A stretch of 46,020 nucleotides of DNA, taken from contig JAIECF010000026.1 in assembly GCA_029068655.1 (NCBI GenBank), positions 1-46,020 on the forward strand, given 5' to 3'. Position 1 is the stretch's first letter; each line of letters opens with the position of its first letter. Below are positions 37,311 through 46,020 of the stretch, in pieces. The notes beneath the pieces are model-generated. The model was given only the letters and a program-made list of their open reading frames with translations, had not been told where the DNA came from and did not search any database. The position numbers and the translations under genes are program-made. Source of the DNA: Muribaculaceae bacterium (GTDB lineage: Bacteria > Bacteroidota > Bacteroidia > Bacteroidales > Muribaculaceae).

Positions 37311-40300
37311 TTTAGGAGCATTATGGTATGCCCTAAGCTTAGACACCAAGCAGCTTGAGGCAGACCTTCAAAGGATAAACAACAAACTCAAAGACGCAGG
37401 TGCCACCATCACGGTCAATCCCGTCCTCGGCAAAACAATCAACGACATTCTCCCCAAGGGCGTTGATGTGGAGATAACACCCAACAAGGTGGCGCAGGAC
37501 GCTCTTGACAAAGCCATCGAGGGAAAGGCGATGAAGGCTGAGATACTTCCCCTCGCCGACAAACTGAAATCGGCGGTCGTTGAAGCATTGAAAGACACCG
37601 TCGTTCCCCTTAACGGTATCACCATCCCTCCCGACAAGATTACGGCGGCTGTCACGTCCGCGCTTTCATCGTCAAACTTCACGGCGGTGGGGGAGAAGGC
37701 CGGGGATGAACTCACCAAAGCCATCAAGGTCAAGGTGGAGGGGCAGACGTATCACGCCACCGTCTCCGCCAAGACCGACAAACTTACCGATACCGTCACC
37801 AAGGCACTCGACAAGATATTAAGCAAGGAGCAGAAGATAAAACTTGACAAGAGCGACATTAGGGCGTTCCGCGATGAACTGAAAAACAAGATCTCGGAGA
37901 GCGTCAAGGTGACTCCGACACTTAACGTCACGCAGGAGGCTTTGCAGAGAGCCGTCGAGGGCAAGGTTATGAGGGTGGAGATAATGCCGCTTGTCACCAA
38001 TCTGCGCAAGAACATCAAGGATGCCTTCGCAGGGAATCCGGCTGAGATTGAGGTGGGAGCCAACGCCGCAAAACTCCGCGACACCGTCACCCGTGTCCTC
38101 CTCGCCCAGGGATACATGGTCAACATCTCCACTGTCACCGGACTGGAGAAGTCCATCACCACTCAGCTCAACGGCAGGGTCTACAACGTCAGGATCCGAG
38201 CCAATGCCACCGAGATAGCCAACAGCGTCCAGGCCTCCCTCATGCAGGTGCAGAGCCGTACATTCGGATTGACTGTAGCGAAGGATGTGCTGCATAAGTC
38301 TATTGACGATGCCCTGATAGGAAAGCCGTTTCATATCAATATCGCGGTACATCAGGATCAGGCTCGGAAGGCGGTGCAGGACGCGCTTCTTCGCGCTCAG
38401 ATCATGGGTAAGGATCAGGCTCTCGCTTACCAACGTTTGCAGACCGGAGAACTGAGAGCGGCACAAGCGGAACTTGCAAGGCTTAGGGCAGAGCAGTTAG
38501 GGGCGGCGAAGGCGGCTAACACCCACGCTTCGGCTTCGATAAACCTCGGCGGTGCATTGGGTAGCAACATCAAGATAGCGGGCGAATTGGGCGCGGCTAT
38601 GGCTTCCCTCTATTCAGTCCATGCCGCCAAGCAGTTCCTCTCGCAGGTCATTGAGATAGGCGGTGAGCTGGAGCACCAGAAGATTGCACTTGAAACCATC
38701 TACGGCACACCATCAAAGATGGAATCGCTTTATGGCAATATCAAGAGTCTTGCCCGTCAGTCACCCTTCGGCGTGATGGAACTGACAAAGAATGTGAAGC
38801 AGCTCTCCGCCTACGGGGTGGCATATAACGAGGTCTACGACACCGCCAAGCGACTTGCAGACATATCCGCCGCGACTTCGGTAGACATTCAGCGTCTCAT
38901 CCTCGCTTTCGGAAAGACTAAGAACAGAACGTTCCTTGACGGTCTGGAGGCGAAGCAGTTCGCCTATGCCAATATCCCTATCTACGATGCGCTGTCGAAG
39001 AAACTGACTGAACTTGAAGGAAAGTTTGTCTCTGTCAAGGACGTGATGGGGCGTATCAAGAAGCGCGAGATTGGCTTCGATATGGTCAAGGACATCCTTT
39101 GGGACATGACCGACGAGGGCGGCAAGTTCTACAACATGCAGGAGAAGCTGGCCGACTCCCTTCTGACATCAAAAAAGCTCATTAAGGATAATTTTGAGCT
39201 CATGCTTGGAGAAATCGCTGAGTCAAGTGCCGGAGATGCGATGAAGACTTTCTTCCAGTTTATTCAAAAACTTACTCGGGAATGGAAGACATTGTTTGCC
39301 GTTGTTGCTTCCGGAGCGGGAATATTCGGAATTTACAAACTGGCGGTCTTTGCGACCAACGTCATGATGGGGAGGATGAATGCGGCAAATCTGGCTCAGA
39401 TACAATCACAAGCGAAGCTAAACGCAAGTCTTGCCCAGACCGCAACAATGTATCGTGGGTTGTCTGCCGAGGAGAGTAAGCAGATAATGCTGAAATCCAC
39501 ATTGGATAAGGTCAACTCGAAGAATATCTTTTCGAATAAGGCTTTGACTTCTGCCGAAATCAAGTTATTGGTAGCGGAAAAGGCTCTGACAAGAGATTCT
39601 GCGGCAAGAGTTATTGCAATGGGGAAAATCAGTCCTATTCAGGCGAGATACCTTGTTCAGCAGAAACTCATAACCGTAGGCGATCTACGGGCGGCAGTCG
39701 CGGCAAGGAAACACGGATTGTCTCTCAATATCCTTGGAAAGGATGTAAAGATAGCGTCCTTCCGATTCAAAATGCTTGGTGCGGCTGTATGGTCTTCAGT
39801 AAAGGCTCTCGGAGCAATGGTTGTCAATCCATTGACTGCGATAATGGCGGCTGTTGGGGCTGGAATGGCACTTTGGTCTCGCAATAATGAGGAGATGGAG
39901 AAGGCCAAGGAGATTGGAGAAGGCATGTTTACTAAAGCTGCGGATGGTGCGAAAGAACTTGATGACATCCTTAAGGGAATGAAGCCAGCCGAGAATATGA
40001 ACGCCGCCGAGTTGATGCAGAATGTAGAGAAACTCAAGGAGGCGATCAAGGACTATGCCATCAACCCCATCGAAGACATCAACAAGTCACTCTACGACCA
40101 GAACGGTCTGCTTCTGCCACTGCAGCAACAATACGAGAATCTGCTGGATAAGTTGAAAAGCCTGAAGGCTGAGTTTGACCTTATAACAGAAAAGAACATA
40201 GGGCAAGCCGTCGGCAACGCTATCGCAGACTCCAACGGAGGAATATTCAACGATGATGTAAACACCAACGCCAAAGATTATGACAAGGCACTGAAGGAAC

Positions 40301-43300
40301 AGTCTGACGCTATCCGAAAATATATCTCCGACAATGCCATAGAGGCGCAGAAGGCAGTGAAGGAAGCAATGGATCACAGCGAGGCTTTCAAAATTGCCGC
40401 CGGAGACATGAGGAACTGGCAGGCACAGTTCGCAGAACTTGTGAAAAACCGCGAGAGATACGGCAAGGATCTTGTCGGTCTTATAGATATAAACGAAGCA
40501 ATCAACAAGGGTGGAGGCTCAAAACTAACTGCTATCCGGTCTACATGGGAAACCCTTGTGGATGATATGAAAAAGGCTTGGGAGAGTCTGAATGCGGATG
40601 CGAAACTAAAAGATCTTATCGGTGACGAGGAAACTATCAAGGATGCAACCGACGAGATAAGGGAAGCATACGCCCTCTCACTCGCTGAATGGATACGCAA
40701 TCTTGAGGTAAGTGACGAGCTTAAGCAGAAGATGCGCGGTTTTTACGGCGACCTCCTTGGGATCGACATGCAAGGCATAGACTGGGAGCTACGGTTCTCC
40801 GAAAATCTCGAACGACAGCTTGCCGACAATAAGCCTGAACTGTTCTCAAAACTCAAGAAAGGCATCACTCTTTCCGAGGATGAGAAGGCCGAACTGAAGA
40901 ATCAGGCCGTAGTGTCATACAACAATCTGTTCCGTAATCTTTCCGATGAGCTCAAGACTTCACTTCAAGATTCCTTTACCGTCTTCGGCGAAAACGGCAA
41001 TCGCGGACTTGACTTTGACAAGGCGTTCCGCGTTTCGGCACGCATGTATCTTCTCGCCGATGAGGAGCAGTGGAAGCAGGAGATAGACCGCGCCGCTTCT
41101 AATCTCCCAGAGGTGCAGACATGGCTCAAAGGGGCTGCGGACACACAGTCATTCATCAAGGCAGTCAAAGAAGGCTACAAGGCCGCCAAAGACGGTCTTG
41201 ACGATCTCCAGAAACGAACACCGCTTGAACTAAAGGGCTCCGTCAGCTTTGACATCAGCAACCTTCAGGCTATACCGCTCGTATCGAAGCAGTTTTCCGA
41301 GGCTTCTGCTCTCACTCAGCAGTGGATAACGGAATACAATCAGTTTGTCGCTACGGTAAATGCTGCACGCAAGGCCGGAGAATCCATGAGTTTCGACCCC
41401 GCTGAGACTAAGAAATCTTCATCCTCCTCCGATGGTCGCCCCCACCGCGACATGCTCGCTTCCAAGTTCAAGGAGGAATTCGCCGACCTCCGCGACGGAT
41501 GGGCCGAAGTCCAGAAACTCGCCGACTCCCTCGGCATCGACGCCGCGTTCCGTAAGGTCGAGCAGTCATCCCTCTTCGGTCACTTCGACTGGGGCAACGG
41601 ACCCAAGTCGTTCGAGGATTACCGCAAGGCCCTCGTAGACCTCCGCCAGCGTCTCTACGACGCCGGCATAAAGGGACATCCCGAGCGCGAGACCCTCTTC
41701 AACGACCTTACCAAGAAGATCTTCGAGGTAGACCGCACCCTCCTTGAGCGGAACATCCAGGACGCGCTCGATGCCGTGAGCCAGGAGCTCCAGCGTCAGA
41801 CCGCCGACTGGAGCCTCTTCGACAAGATACGGAAAGCCACCGGCAATCAGGATCTCGCCGTCAGCATCGCATTCGGCCTTGACTCCGACGCCGAGACCGA
41901 CTACCCGGCCCTCGTCCGCCATCGCTACGACCGCATCGCAGAGGAAGTCCGCAAGGTCTCCCCCAAGGCCGACATATTCATGTTCGATGACGTCACTCAG
42001 GCCAACCTGTCGAAGATGCCGAAGGAACTCCAGAAAGCCTACAAGGAAGCCCGCACCGATCTGATGAAGTATGCCCGAGAGCAGAAAGATGCCATAGCCG
42101 ACATTCTCAACGAGTATCAGTCGCTTTCGGATAAGCTGGCGAAGATTGACGCTGACCGCGACCGCAAGCTCAAGACCATCCGCGAGTCCGACATGTCCGA
42201 AGCCGACAAGGCGAAGTACATACAGCGTATCAATGTGGAGGCGGACTACCAGAAGTTCACGCAGAGCAACGAGTATCTGCAATTCTTCGGAGGCATCTAT
42301 GCGCTCACCATGTCGCAGGCACAGCAGATTGGAGACCTCATAGAAGAAAATCTTAACCGCAAGCTGCAGGCCGGATCAATATCCGCCGAGGACTACTACA
42401 AGGAGATCGAGCGCGTCCGCCAGCAGCTTGACAAGCTCCGCAATATCAAATCCAACGCCCTCACCTTCATGACTGAAGGTTTCAAGGGCCTTAACAAGAA
42501 AGAATGGGAAAAAAATGAAGCTGAACGCCTTAAAGCATCCCAAAAAGTTGAGAAACTTGAGGAGAATCTCGCCAAAGTCAAAGCCAACGGCAATATGTAT
42601 GAGATTCAGTCTGCCGAGGCTCAACTTGAAGCAGCCAAGAAGGAACTTGCCGTACAGGATGCTATACGAAAGAAGCTTGTAGAAAACCAGCAGTGGATGG
42701 AGAATACCCTTGGGGTTGTCAATGTAATCGCCAACATAGCCGGAGGTATGTCGGACGCATTCAACACCCTCCGCGACATGGCTGACTCCTTCGGCTTTGA
42801 CACCGACAGTAATGCTTGGAACACCGCCGCCTCCGTGATGGATACGCTTACGACCGTCACGGGAGGGGTGCAGAAAGTCCTGCAAGGCCTCATGTCGGGA
42901 GACATCGGCGGCGTCATCTCCGGAGTATTCGACACTCTCCTCTCTCCCATCACAATATGGAACAAACTCCACGATAAGAAACTCGACAAGATGATCGAGA
43001 AGAGCAAGGAGGCGGCTCAGATTATGCAGAACCAATACGACATATTGGAGAAGCAGATGGCGAACTTCCTCGGCAATGCTGCCCTTATGCGCACCGGTAC
43101 GCTCGGAGGTGGCTACGGCAAGCAGAGGGAGCTGATGCAGGGTCAGCTTGCCGAACTCCAAAAGCAGCGCCAGGCTGAGATTGACAAGAAGAAGACCGAT
43201 GACTCCGTCGTGAGGGACTACGAGCAACAGATTGACGAGATGAAGATACAGATCCGAGACTTCGCGCTTGAAGTCGCAAAGGATTTGTACGGCATTGACC

Positions 43301-43980
43301 TCAACAGCTGGGCCGAGCAGTTGGGCGACGCCCTCGTTGATGCCTTCGCCACCGGAGAAGACGCCGCCGAGGCCTTCGACAAGACGGTGGGCGACATCAT
43401 GCGCGATGTGACATCGAAGATGATTTCTCAGGACATTCTCGCCCCTATGTTCGGAGACCTGCGCGACTATCTCTTCGGGAAGGACGGAACGGGCGGCGCG
43501 TTCGGCTCCGACTTCCAGCTTGACCCCTCCGAAATGGGAGCGATGAAGGAATACCTCGACAAGATAAAGAACGAGGGTATTCCGGCGGCCCAGGAACTCT
43601 TCGACGCCATCAATAACGCAACTGGGGGTATGCTCAATGATACGGAGAAGTCGAAGAGCGGAACGACTAAGGGGTTGCAGTCGTTGACCGAGAACACGGG
43701 GGATCTCCTTGCATCGTATGTAAACGGCATTCGTGGTGATACCTCCGTTATCCGACTTAATTGGGATAAACTGATGGAGTCTGCATTACCGCAGATGAAC
43801 GTCATTGCCGAGGCTCAGTTGACCGCTCAAAGGCAGATTGCGGAGAATACACTTAGGAACGCAATCGCGGCAGAGGCGATACGGTCTTCGGCTGAATTGA
43901 TGGCAAAATACAGCAAGAGTATTGATGATAGGTTACGCCGAGCGCAGGCGGACAAGAGTATGGGATTTTATCTTAGATAA
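37303..43980 (+). CDS. Tail tape measure protein
   Basis: 2225 residues. The RBS AGGAGGT at 37292-37298 lies in the HNH gene. Residues 1-420 are repeats of amphipathic units. The tape-measure N-terminal domain follows (about 425-645: GELEHQKIALETIYGTPSKM..., SPFGVMELTKNVKQLSAYGV...), then hydrophobic segments (about 662-690 and 825-860), and a long helical, coiled-coil remainder. It sets tail length by spanning the tube and is ejected at infection; the length suggests a tail of roughly 300 nm by the usual 1.5 angstrom per residue rule. It is not next to the Dit-like gene. Confidence 0.92.
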   Translation: MPNLGALWYALSLDTKQLEADLQRINNKLKDAGATITVNPVLGKTINDILPKGVDVEITPNKVAQDALDKAIEGKAMKAEILPLADKLKSAVVEALKDTVVPLNGITIPPDKITAAVTSALSSSNFTAVGEKAGDELTKAIKVKVEGQTYHATVSAKTDKLTDTVTKALDKILSKEQKIKLDKSDIRAFRDELKNKISESVKVTPTLNVTQEALQRAVEGKVMRVEIMPLVTNLRKNIKDAFAGNPAEIEVGANAAKLRDTVTRVLLAQGYMVNISTVTGLEKSITTQLNGRVYNVRIRANATEIANSVQASLMQVQSRTFGLTVAKDVLHKSIDDALIGKPFHINIAVHQDQARKAVQDALLRAQIMGKDQALAYQRLQTGELRAAQAELARLRAEQLGAAKAANTHASASINLGGALGSNIKIAGELGAAMASLYSVHAAKQFLSQVIEIGGELEHQKIALETIYGTPSKMESLYGNIKSLARQSPFGVMELTKNVKQLSAYGVAYNEVYDTAKRLADISAATSVDIQRLILAFGKTKNRTFLDGLEAKQFAYANIPIYDALSKKLTELEGKFVSVKDVMGRIKKREIGFDMVKDILWDMTDEGGKFYNMQEKLADSLLTSKKLIKDNFELMLGEIAESSAGDAMKTFFQFIQKLTREWKTLFAVVASGAGIFGIYKLAVFATNVMMGRMNAANLAQIQSQAKLNASLAQTATMYRGLSAEESKQIMLKSTLDKVNSKNIFSNKALTSAEIKLLVAEKALTRDSAARVIAMGKISPIQARYLVQQKLITVGDLRAAVAARKHGLSLNILGKDVKIASFRFKMLGAAVWSSVKALGAMVVNPLTAIMAAVGAGMALWSRNNEEMEKAKEIGEGMFTKAADGAKELDDILKGMKPAENMNAAELMQNVEKLKEAIKDYAINPIEDINKSLYDQNGLLLPLQQQYENLLDKLKSLKAEFDLITEKNIGQAVGNAIADSNGGIFNDDVNTNAKDYDKALKEQSDAIRKYISDNAIEAQKAVKEAMDHSEAFKIAAGDMRNWQAQFAELVKNRERYGKDLVGLIDINEAINKGGGSKLTAIRSTWETLVDDMKKAWESLNADAKLKDLIGDEETIKDATDEIREAYALSLAEWIRNLEVSDELKQKMRGFYGDLLGIDMQGIDWELRFSENLERQLADNKPELFSKLKKGITLSEDEKAELKNQAVVSYNNLFRNLSDELKTSLQDSFTVFGENGNRGLDFDKAFRVSARMYLLADEEQWKQEIDRAASNLPEVQTWLKGAADTQSFIKAVKEGYKAAKDGLDDLQKRTPLELKGSVSFDISNLQAIPLVSKQFSEASALTQQWITEYNQFVATVNAARKAGESMSFDPAETKKSSSSSDGRPHRDMLASKFKEEFADLRDGWAEVQKLADSLGIDAAFRKVEQSSLFGHFDWGNGPKSFEDYRKALVDLRQRLYDAGIKGHPERETLFNDLTKKIFEVDRTLLERNIQDALDAVSQELQRQTADWSLFDKIRKATGNQDLAVSIAFGLDSDAETDYPALVRHRYDRIAEEVRKVSPKADIFMFDDVTQANLSKMPKELQKAYKEARTDLMKYAREQKDAIADILNEYQSLSDKLAKIDADRDRKLKTIRESDMSEADKAKYIQRINVEADYQKFTQSNEYLQFFGGIYALTMSQAQQIGDLIEENLNRKLQAGSISAEDYYKEIERVRQQLDKLRNIKSNALTFMTEGFKGLNKKEWEKNEAERLKASQKVEKLEENLAKVKANGNMYEIQSAEAQLEAAKKELAVQDAIRKKLVENQQWMENTLGVVNVIANIAGGMSDAFNTLRDMADSFGFDTDSNAWNTAASVMDTLTTVTGGVQKVLQGLMSGDIGGVISGVFDTLLSPITIWNKLHDKKLDKMIEKSKEAAQIMQNQYDILEKQMANFLGNAALMRTGTLGGGYGKQRELMQGQLAELQKQRQAEIDKKKTDDSVVRDYEQQIDEMKIQIRDFALEVAKDLYGIDLNSWAEQLGDALVDAFATGEDAAEAFDKTVGDIMRDVTSKMISQDILAPMFGDLRDYLFGKDGTGGAFGSDFQLDPSEMGAMKEYLDKIKNEGIPAAQELFDAINNATGGMLNDTEKSKSGTTKGLQSLTENTGDLLASYVNGIRGDTSVIRLNWDKLMESALPQMNVIAEAQLTAQRQIAENTLRNAIAAEAIRSSAELMAKYSKSIDDRLRRAQADKSMGFYLR

Positions 43981-43984
43981 ATAT

Positions 43985-44434
43985 ATGGAAAATCTTAGCG
44001 AGACACTGAAACGTCAGGCAGAGGCATTGAACGCCTGCAAGAAGGGATTACGCAACTTCCCTGAGACCGAGCAAGGGATGATTGAGCGTTGGAAGGAAAA
44101 CCTCGACTTCGCTTTGGAGAATAACTTCCCTTCAGTGGAGATCATAAGGGACGGTTTCGACCGCTCCCTTCTCCACAAAAATCTTATATTTGTGGACGAG
44201 CATATTAACATCGACTATGCCCCAAACGGAGTCTATGTGCTGAATGGAGCGTGCACCGGTGTGCTTCACTTCCGCGAGTGGGCCGCGGCTGCCGTCTATG
44301 TCCGGCACGAGAGCCACATCCATATAATTGCCGATGACTTTGCCAAGGTGTTCGTGAGGCTGTATGATGGGGGAGAGGCTGATGTTTGTGACATAGGGGA
44401 TTCTGTTGTCAAAGAGTACGACAGAAGGAGGTAG
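43985..44434 (+). CDS. Hypothetical protein following the tape measure gene
   Basis: 149 residues from the ATG at 43985, four bases after the previous stop; the ATG at 43922 would overlap it. N-terminal charged helices, then a beta-rich part (IFVDEHINIDYAPNGVYVLNGACTGVLHF, AAAVYVRHESHIHIIADDFAKVFVRLYD) that looks like a stacked-strand domain. By position it may be a small tail-tip or baseplate component. Its stop is two bases from the convergent integrase stop. Confidence 0.7.
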   Translation: MENLSETLKRQAEALNACKKGLRNFPETEQGMIERWKENLDFALENNFPSVEIIRDGFDRSLLHKNLIFVDEHINIDYAPNGVYVLNGACTGVLHFREWAAAAVYVRHESHIHIIADDFAKVFVRLYDGGEADVCDIGDSVVKEYDRRR

Positions 44435-44436
44435 CA

Positions 44437-45699
44437 TTATTCTTTCCCATATAGTACATAGTTGAGAACGCGACGGTTGGCTTCATCCATCTTCTTCAGA
44501 TCGCGCTTGATGTATATGGCAGTAGTGGGATTCGTACCGCCGCTATGTCCGAGGGCAAGCGATATGGTTGCGTCGGGAATGTCAAGATCCGCCGCCAATG
44601 TAGCCCAGGAATGTCTCGCCCAATATGTCTGCAATTCCGGGAACGCCGGGGTTATCTTTATTTTCCCTCCGCGCCCCGGCACCTTCTGACGCTTGCCGAT
44701 CTTTTTAAGGGTAATGTTCATGTATTTATTGAACTCCTTCGGATTCGGCCATCTGTCGGCTATGCAGAGCAAATTCTTCTCGCCCTTCCATCTTTCGATT
44801 ATCTCCATCGCCTCCGGCTCTACCTTTATGGAATATAGGCGGTGCGTCTTTGCCCTCCGATACTCAATTCTGCCGTCAACTATCTCTGTAAGGTTGTAGA
44901 GATCAGTTGAGTTGATGCCTATGAGCATGAATATCAACTTGAACATGTCAAGGTATATTTTCTGATACTCCTCCACCGGATAATCGAAGAGTTCTCGCAG
45001 GCTCTCAATCGTCATTGAACGCTTGCGAGTTTCCTCCGGGTGTATCTTGAAGCGACGGAAGGGATATTTCTCAGTCAGTTCCTCGTCGATTGCGCGGTTG
45101 ATGACAGTGCGGATATTCTTGAAATGGATATTGCGCGAGTTCTGCTTCAAGTCATCTTTTACCATCCACTCATCAAAGGCGTTGAGCCATCTGAGTGATA
45201 TATCTTCAAATGTCAGTTCGTCGAACGGCTTGCCGTGGTCTGAGTCCTTATCGGCACAGAACGCCTGCATCTTCTTGAAGGTGGATTCGATGGAAGCCTT
45301 GTACCCTTTATTGGCTTTCGCGTTCATACGTTTCTCATAGAACTTTCCGAACAGTTTTGTTTCATTCTCCTTCCGCTTTTCCTCTTCATCTTGATCTATT
45401 GCTTCCGATGCAGAGATTCTTCCCTTCACCAACTTCCCGAGTTGCTTTATCTCCATATTGTCAAGGTCGGTGTTGTCGCGGATAAAATCCAGCTGAATCT
45501 CCTTCAGGCGTTTCCTGACATCGCCTAAAGTAGACGAGAGGTATATGTTTTCAACTTTTGGAGAATCCGACAGGGCATCATCCAGCTGCTCTGCGGTAGC
45601 CTCATACCCAAGGCTCCATTCTACTTTCTTGCGGTTGTTGGTAATCCTAAGTTGAATAGCCTTACTTGTTGGTTTTAAGAAGAATTTGAACGTAAACAT
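44437..45699 (-). CDS. int: Tyrosine recombinase integrase
   Basis: 420 residues. An N-terminal arm-binding-type domain (1-95), a core-binding helical domain (about 112-215, FGKFYEKRMNAKANKGY...) and the catalytic domain (225-410). Visible catalytic residues: Lys284 (RRAKT), Arg362 in YWARHSWAT, His385 in LGHS, nucleophile Tyr396 (AIYIKRD). The first catalytic Arg is not at its usual place (GINSTDL, Asn263) and the HxxR His is Tyr359. Members of the Bacteroides IntDOT group also lack the first Arg. It would integrate the phage, most likely into the adjacent tRNA-Ala gene. Confidence 0.92.
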   Translation of the reverse strand: MFTFKFFLKPTSKAIQLRITNNRKKVEWSLGYEATAEQLDDALSDSPKVENIYLSSTLGDVRKRLKEIQLDFIRDNTDLDNMEIKQLGKLVKGRISASEAIDQDEEEKRKENETKLFGKFYEKRMNAKANKGYKASIESTFKKMQAFCADKDSDHGKPFDELTFEDISLRWLNAFDEWMVKDDLKQNSRNIHFKNIRTVINRAIDEELTEKYPFRRFKIHPEETRKRSMTIESLRELFDYPVEEYQKIYLDMFKLIFMLIGINSTDLYNLTEIVDGRIEYRRAKTHRLYSIKVEPEAMEIIERWKGEKNLLCIADRWPNPKEFNKYMNITLKKIGKRQKVPGRGGKIKITPAFPELQTYWARHSWATLAADLDIPDATISLALGHSGGTNPTTAIYIKRDLKKMDEANRRVLNYVLYGKE

Positions 45700-45733
45700 A
45701 TAATCAAATGTTAAATTATCTTAAAAGCGATAG

Positions 45734-45794
45734 TTTGTGAAAATTGTTCTATTTTTCAGTTTCACAAAAGTTCTATGTGAAACATATGTGAAAC
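45734..45794. repeat. TGTGAAA inverted and direct repeats in the att region
   Basis: TTTGTGAAA (45734-45742) is the reverse complement of TTTCACAAA (45760-45768), and TATGTGAAAC occurs twice at 45774-45783 and 45785-45794, 11 bp apart. These are likely binding sites for the integrase or an accessory factor, in front of the int start codon, so they may also regulate int. Confidence 0.65.
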
Positions 45795-45797
45795 GTT

Positions 45798-45834
45798 ATT
45801 GGCAAAGATAGGCATTTATTGGCATAAATTGGCA
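45798..45834. repeat. Iterons with exact 10-bp period
   Basis: GGCA boxes start at 45801, 45811, 45821 and 45831, three of them preceded by ATT (one by ATA). A 10-bp step places all boxes on the same face of the helix, as in arm-type integrase or excisionase sites. Confidence 0.75.
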
Positions 45835-45880
45835 ATAATGGATTAGAAAATTATCTTAAATAATCTTAAAAAGACATAGA

Positions 45881-45925
45881 AAATGTCCTATAATCAGCTT
45901 ATATTTTACTGATTATAAGACATTT
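45881..45925. repeat. 17-bp inverted repeat between the iterons and tRNA-Ala
   Basis: AAATGTCCTATAATCAG (45881-45897) pairs with CTGATTATAAGACATTT (45909-45925) with one G-T wobble and an 11-base loop. In minus-strand sense it lies 20 bases past the tRNA end and is followed by TTTTC, so it may terminate the tRNA transcript or be a recombination site. Confidence 0.7.
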
Positions 45926-45944
45926 ACAAATCTAATTTTTTAAG

Positions 45945-46018
45945 TGGAGCATATCGGACTCGAACCGACCACCTCTTGACTGCCAGTCAAACGCTCTAGC
46001 CAGATGAGCTAATGCCCC
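45945..46018 (-). tRNA. tRNA-Ala (GGC anticodon)
   Basis: 74 nt: acceptor GGGGCAT/ATGCTCC, D-arm GCTC...GAGC, anticodon arm TTTGA-CTGGCAG-TCAAG with anticodon GGC, T-arm GTCGG-TTCGAGT-CCGAT (one weak pair). Discriminator A, no encoded CCA. Its 3' end points toward the integrase, the usual arrangement when a phage has integrated at a tRNA 3' end. Confidence 0.9.
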
Positions 46019-46020
46019 GT

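Noticed and set aside
42376-43227. 283-codon minus ORF within the tape measure gene
   Set aside because: Antisense shadow created by the codon bias of the tape measure coiled-coil region.
45774-45834. CRISPR array
   Set aside because: Repeats are only 7-10 bp with 10-11 bp steps, no spacers and no cas genes; they fit integrase-type binding sites.

Overview
The window is most of a temperate tailed-phage genome, integrated as a prophage in, or derived from, a gut bacterium of the order Bacteroidales. Three things point there. All five good promoters I can see match the Bacteroidota consensus TTTG-(19-20)-TAnnTTTG. Most of the small gene families are of the kind seen in Bacteroidales phages. 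The roughly even base composition would fit a Muribaculaceae-like host, but that last step is inference. No terminase, portal or capsid gene is present, so the head module must lie to the left of the window or be absent.

Layout. 1-13422 (+): a Dit-like tail protein, a giant 2905-residue hub/tail-fibre protein with a C-terminal S74-type chaperone domain, three further structural or unknown proteins, then a lysis cassette (coiled-coil membrane protein, GH108-type endolysin, probable unimolecular spanin). A bidirectional terminator at 13425-13458 separates this from the opposing early region. 13466-33850 (-): about 50 tightly packed, often ATGA-coupled early genes. The end nearest the promoter holds an antirepressor (Rha/KilA-C), a PAPS-reductase-family protein, a PD-(D/E)XK exonuclease and a RecT annealing protein. 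MazG, DUF4494, YopX and DUF551 proteins and many tiny unknowns follow. The block is interrupted by two plus-strand genes with their own promoters (19902, 31409), a largely non-coding, hairpin-rich stretch and two odd tRNA-like genes. 33879-34055: a divergent lysis/lysogeny switch with face-to-face promoters and a palindromic operator. 34055-36402 (+): an XRE repressor, three membrane or lipoprotein accessory genes and a second regulator. 36445-44434 (+): a strong promoter, a possible terminated small RNA, an HNH endonuclease, the tape measure protein and one more gene. 44437-45699 (-): a tyrosine integrase. 45700-46018: an attachment-type region with iterons, then tRNA-Ala(GGC), whose 3' end faces the prophage and is the likely integration site.

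How it works together. The repressor (34055) would bind the 34018-34033 operator, which covers the -33 element of the early minus promoter. Release of repression would fire the whole early block, including RecT/exonuclease recombination. Late tail and lysis genes run on the plus strand. The genes after the repressor look like lysogenic accessory functions at the membrane.

Most notable points: two tRNA-like genes with greatly enlarged middles; sequence-slippage candidates (a poly-C tract that puts a gene out of frame, a second poly-C tract, a heptanucleotide repeat); a DUF4406 gene apparently frameshifted by a perfect palindrome; an 'SARG' motif shared between the tail fibre and early-region proteins; a tape measure gene displaced from its usual place before Dit; and an integrase-side array with exact 10-bp spacing. 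All calls come from reading the sequence; no database search was run.
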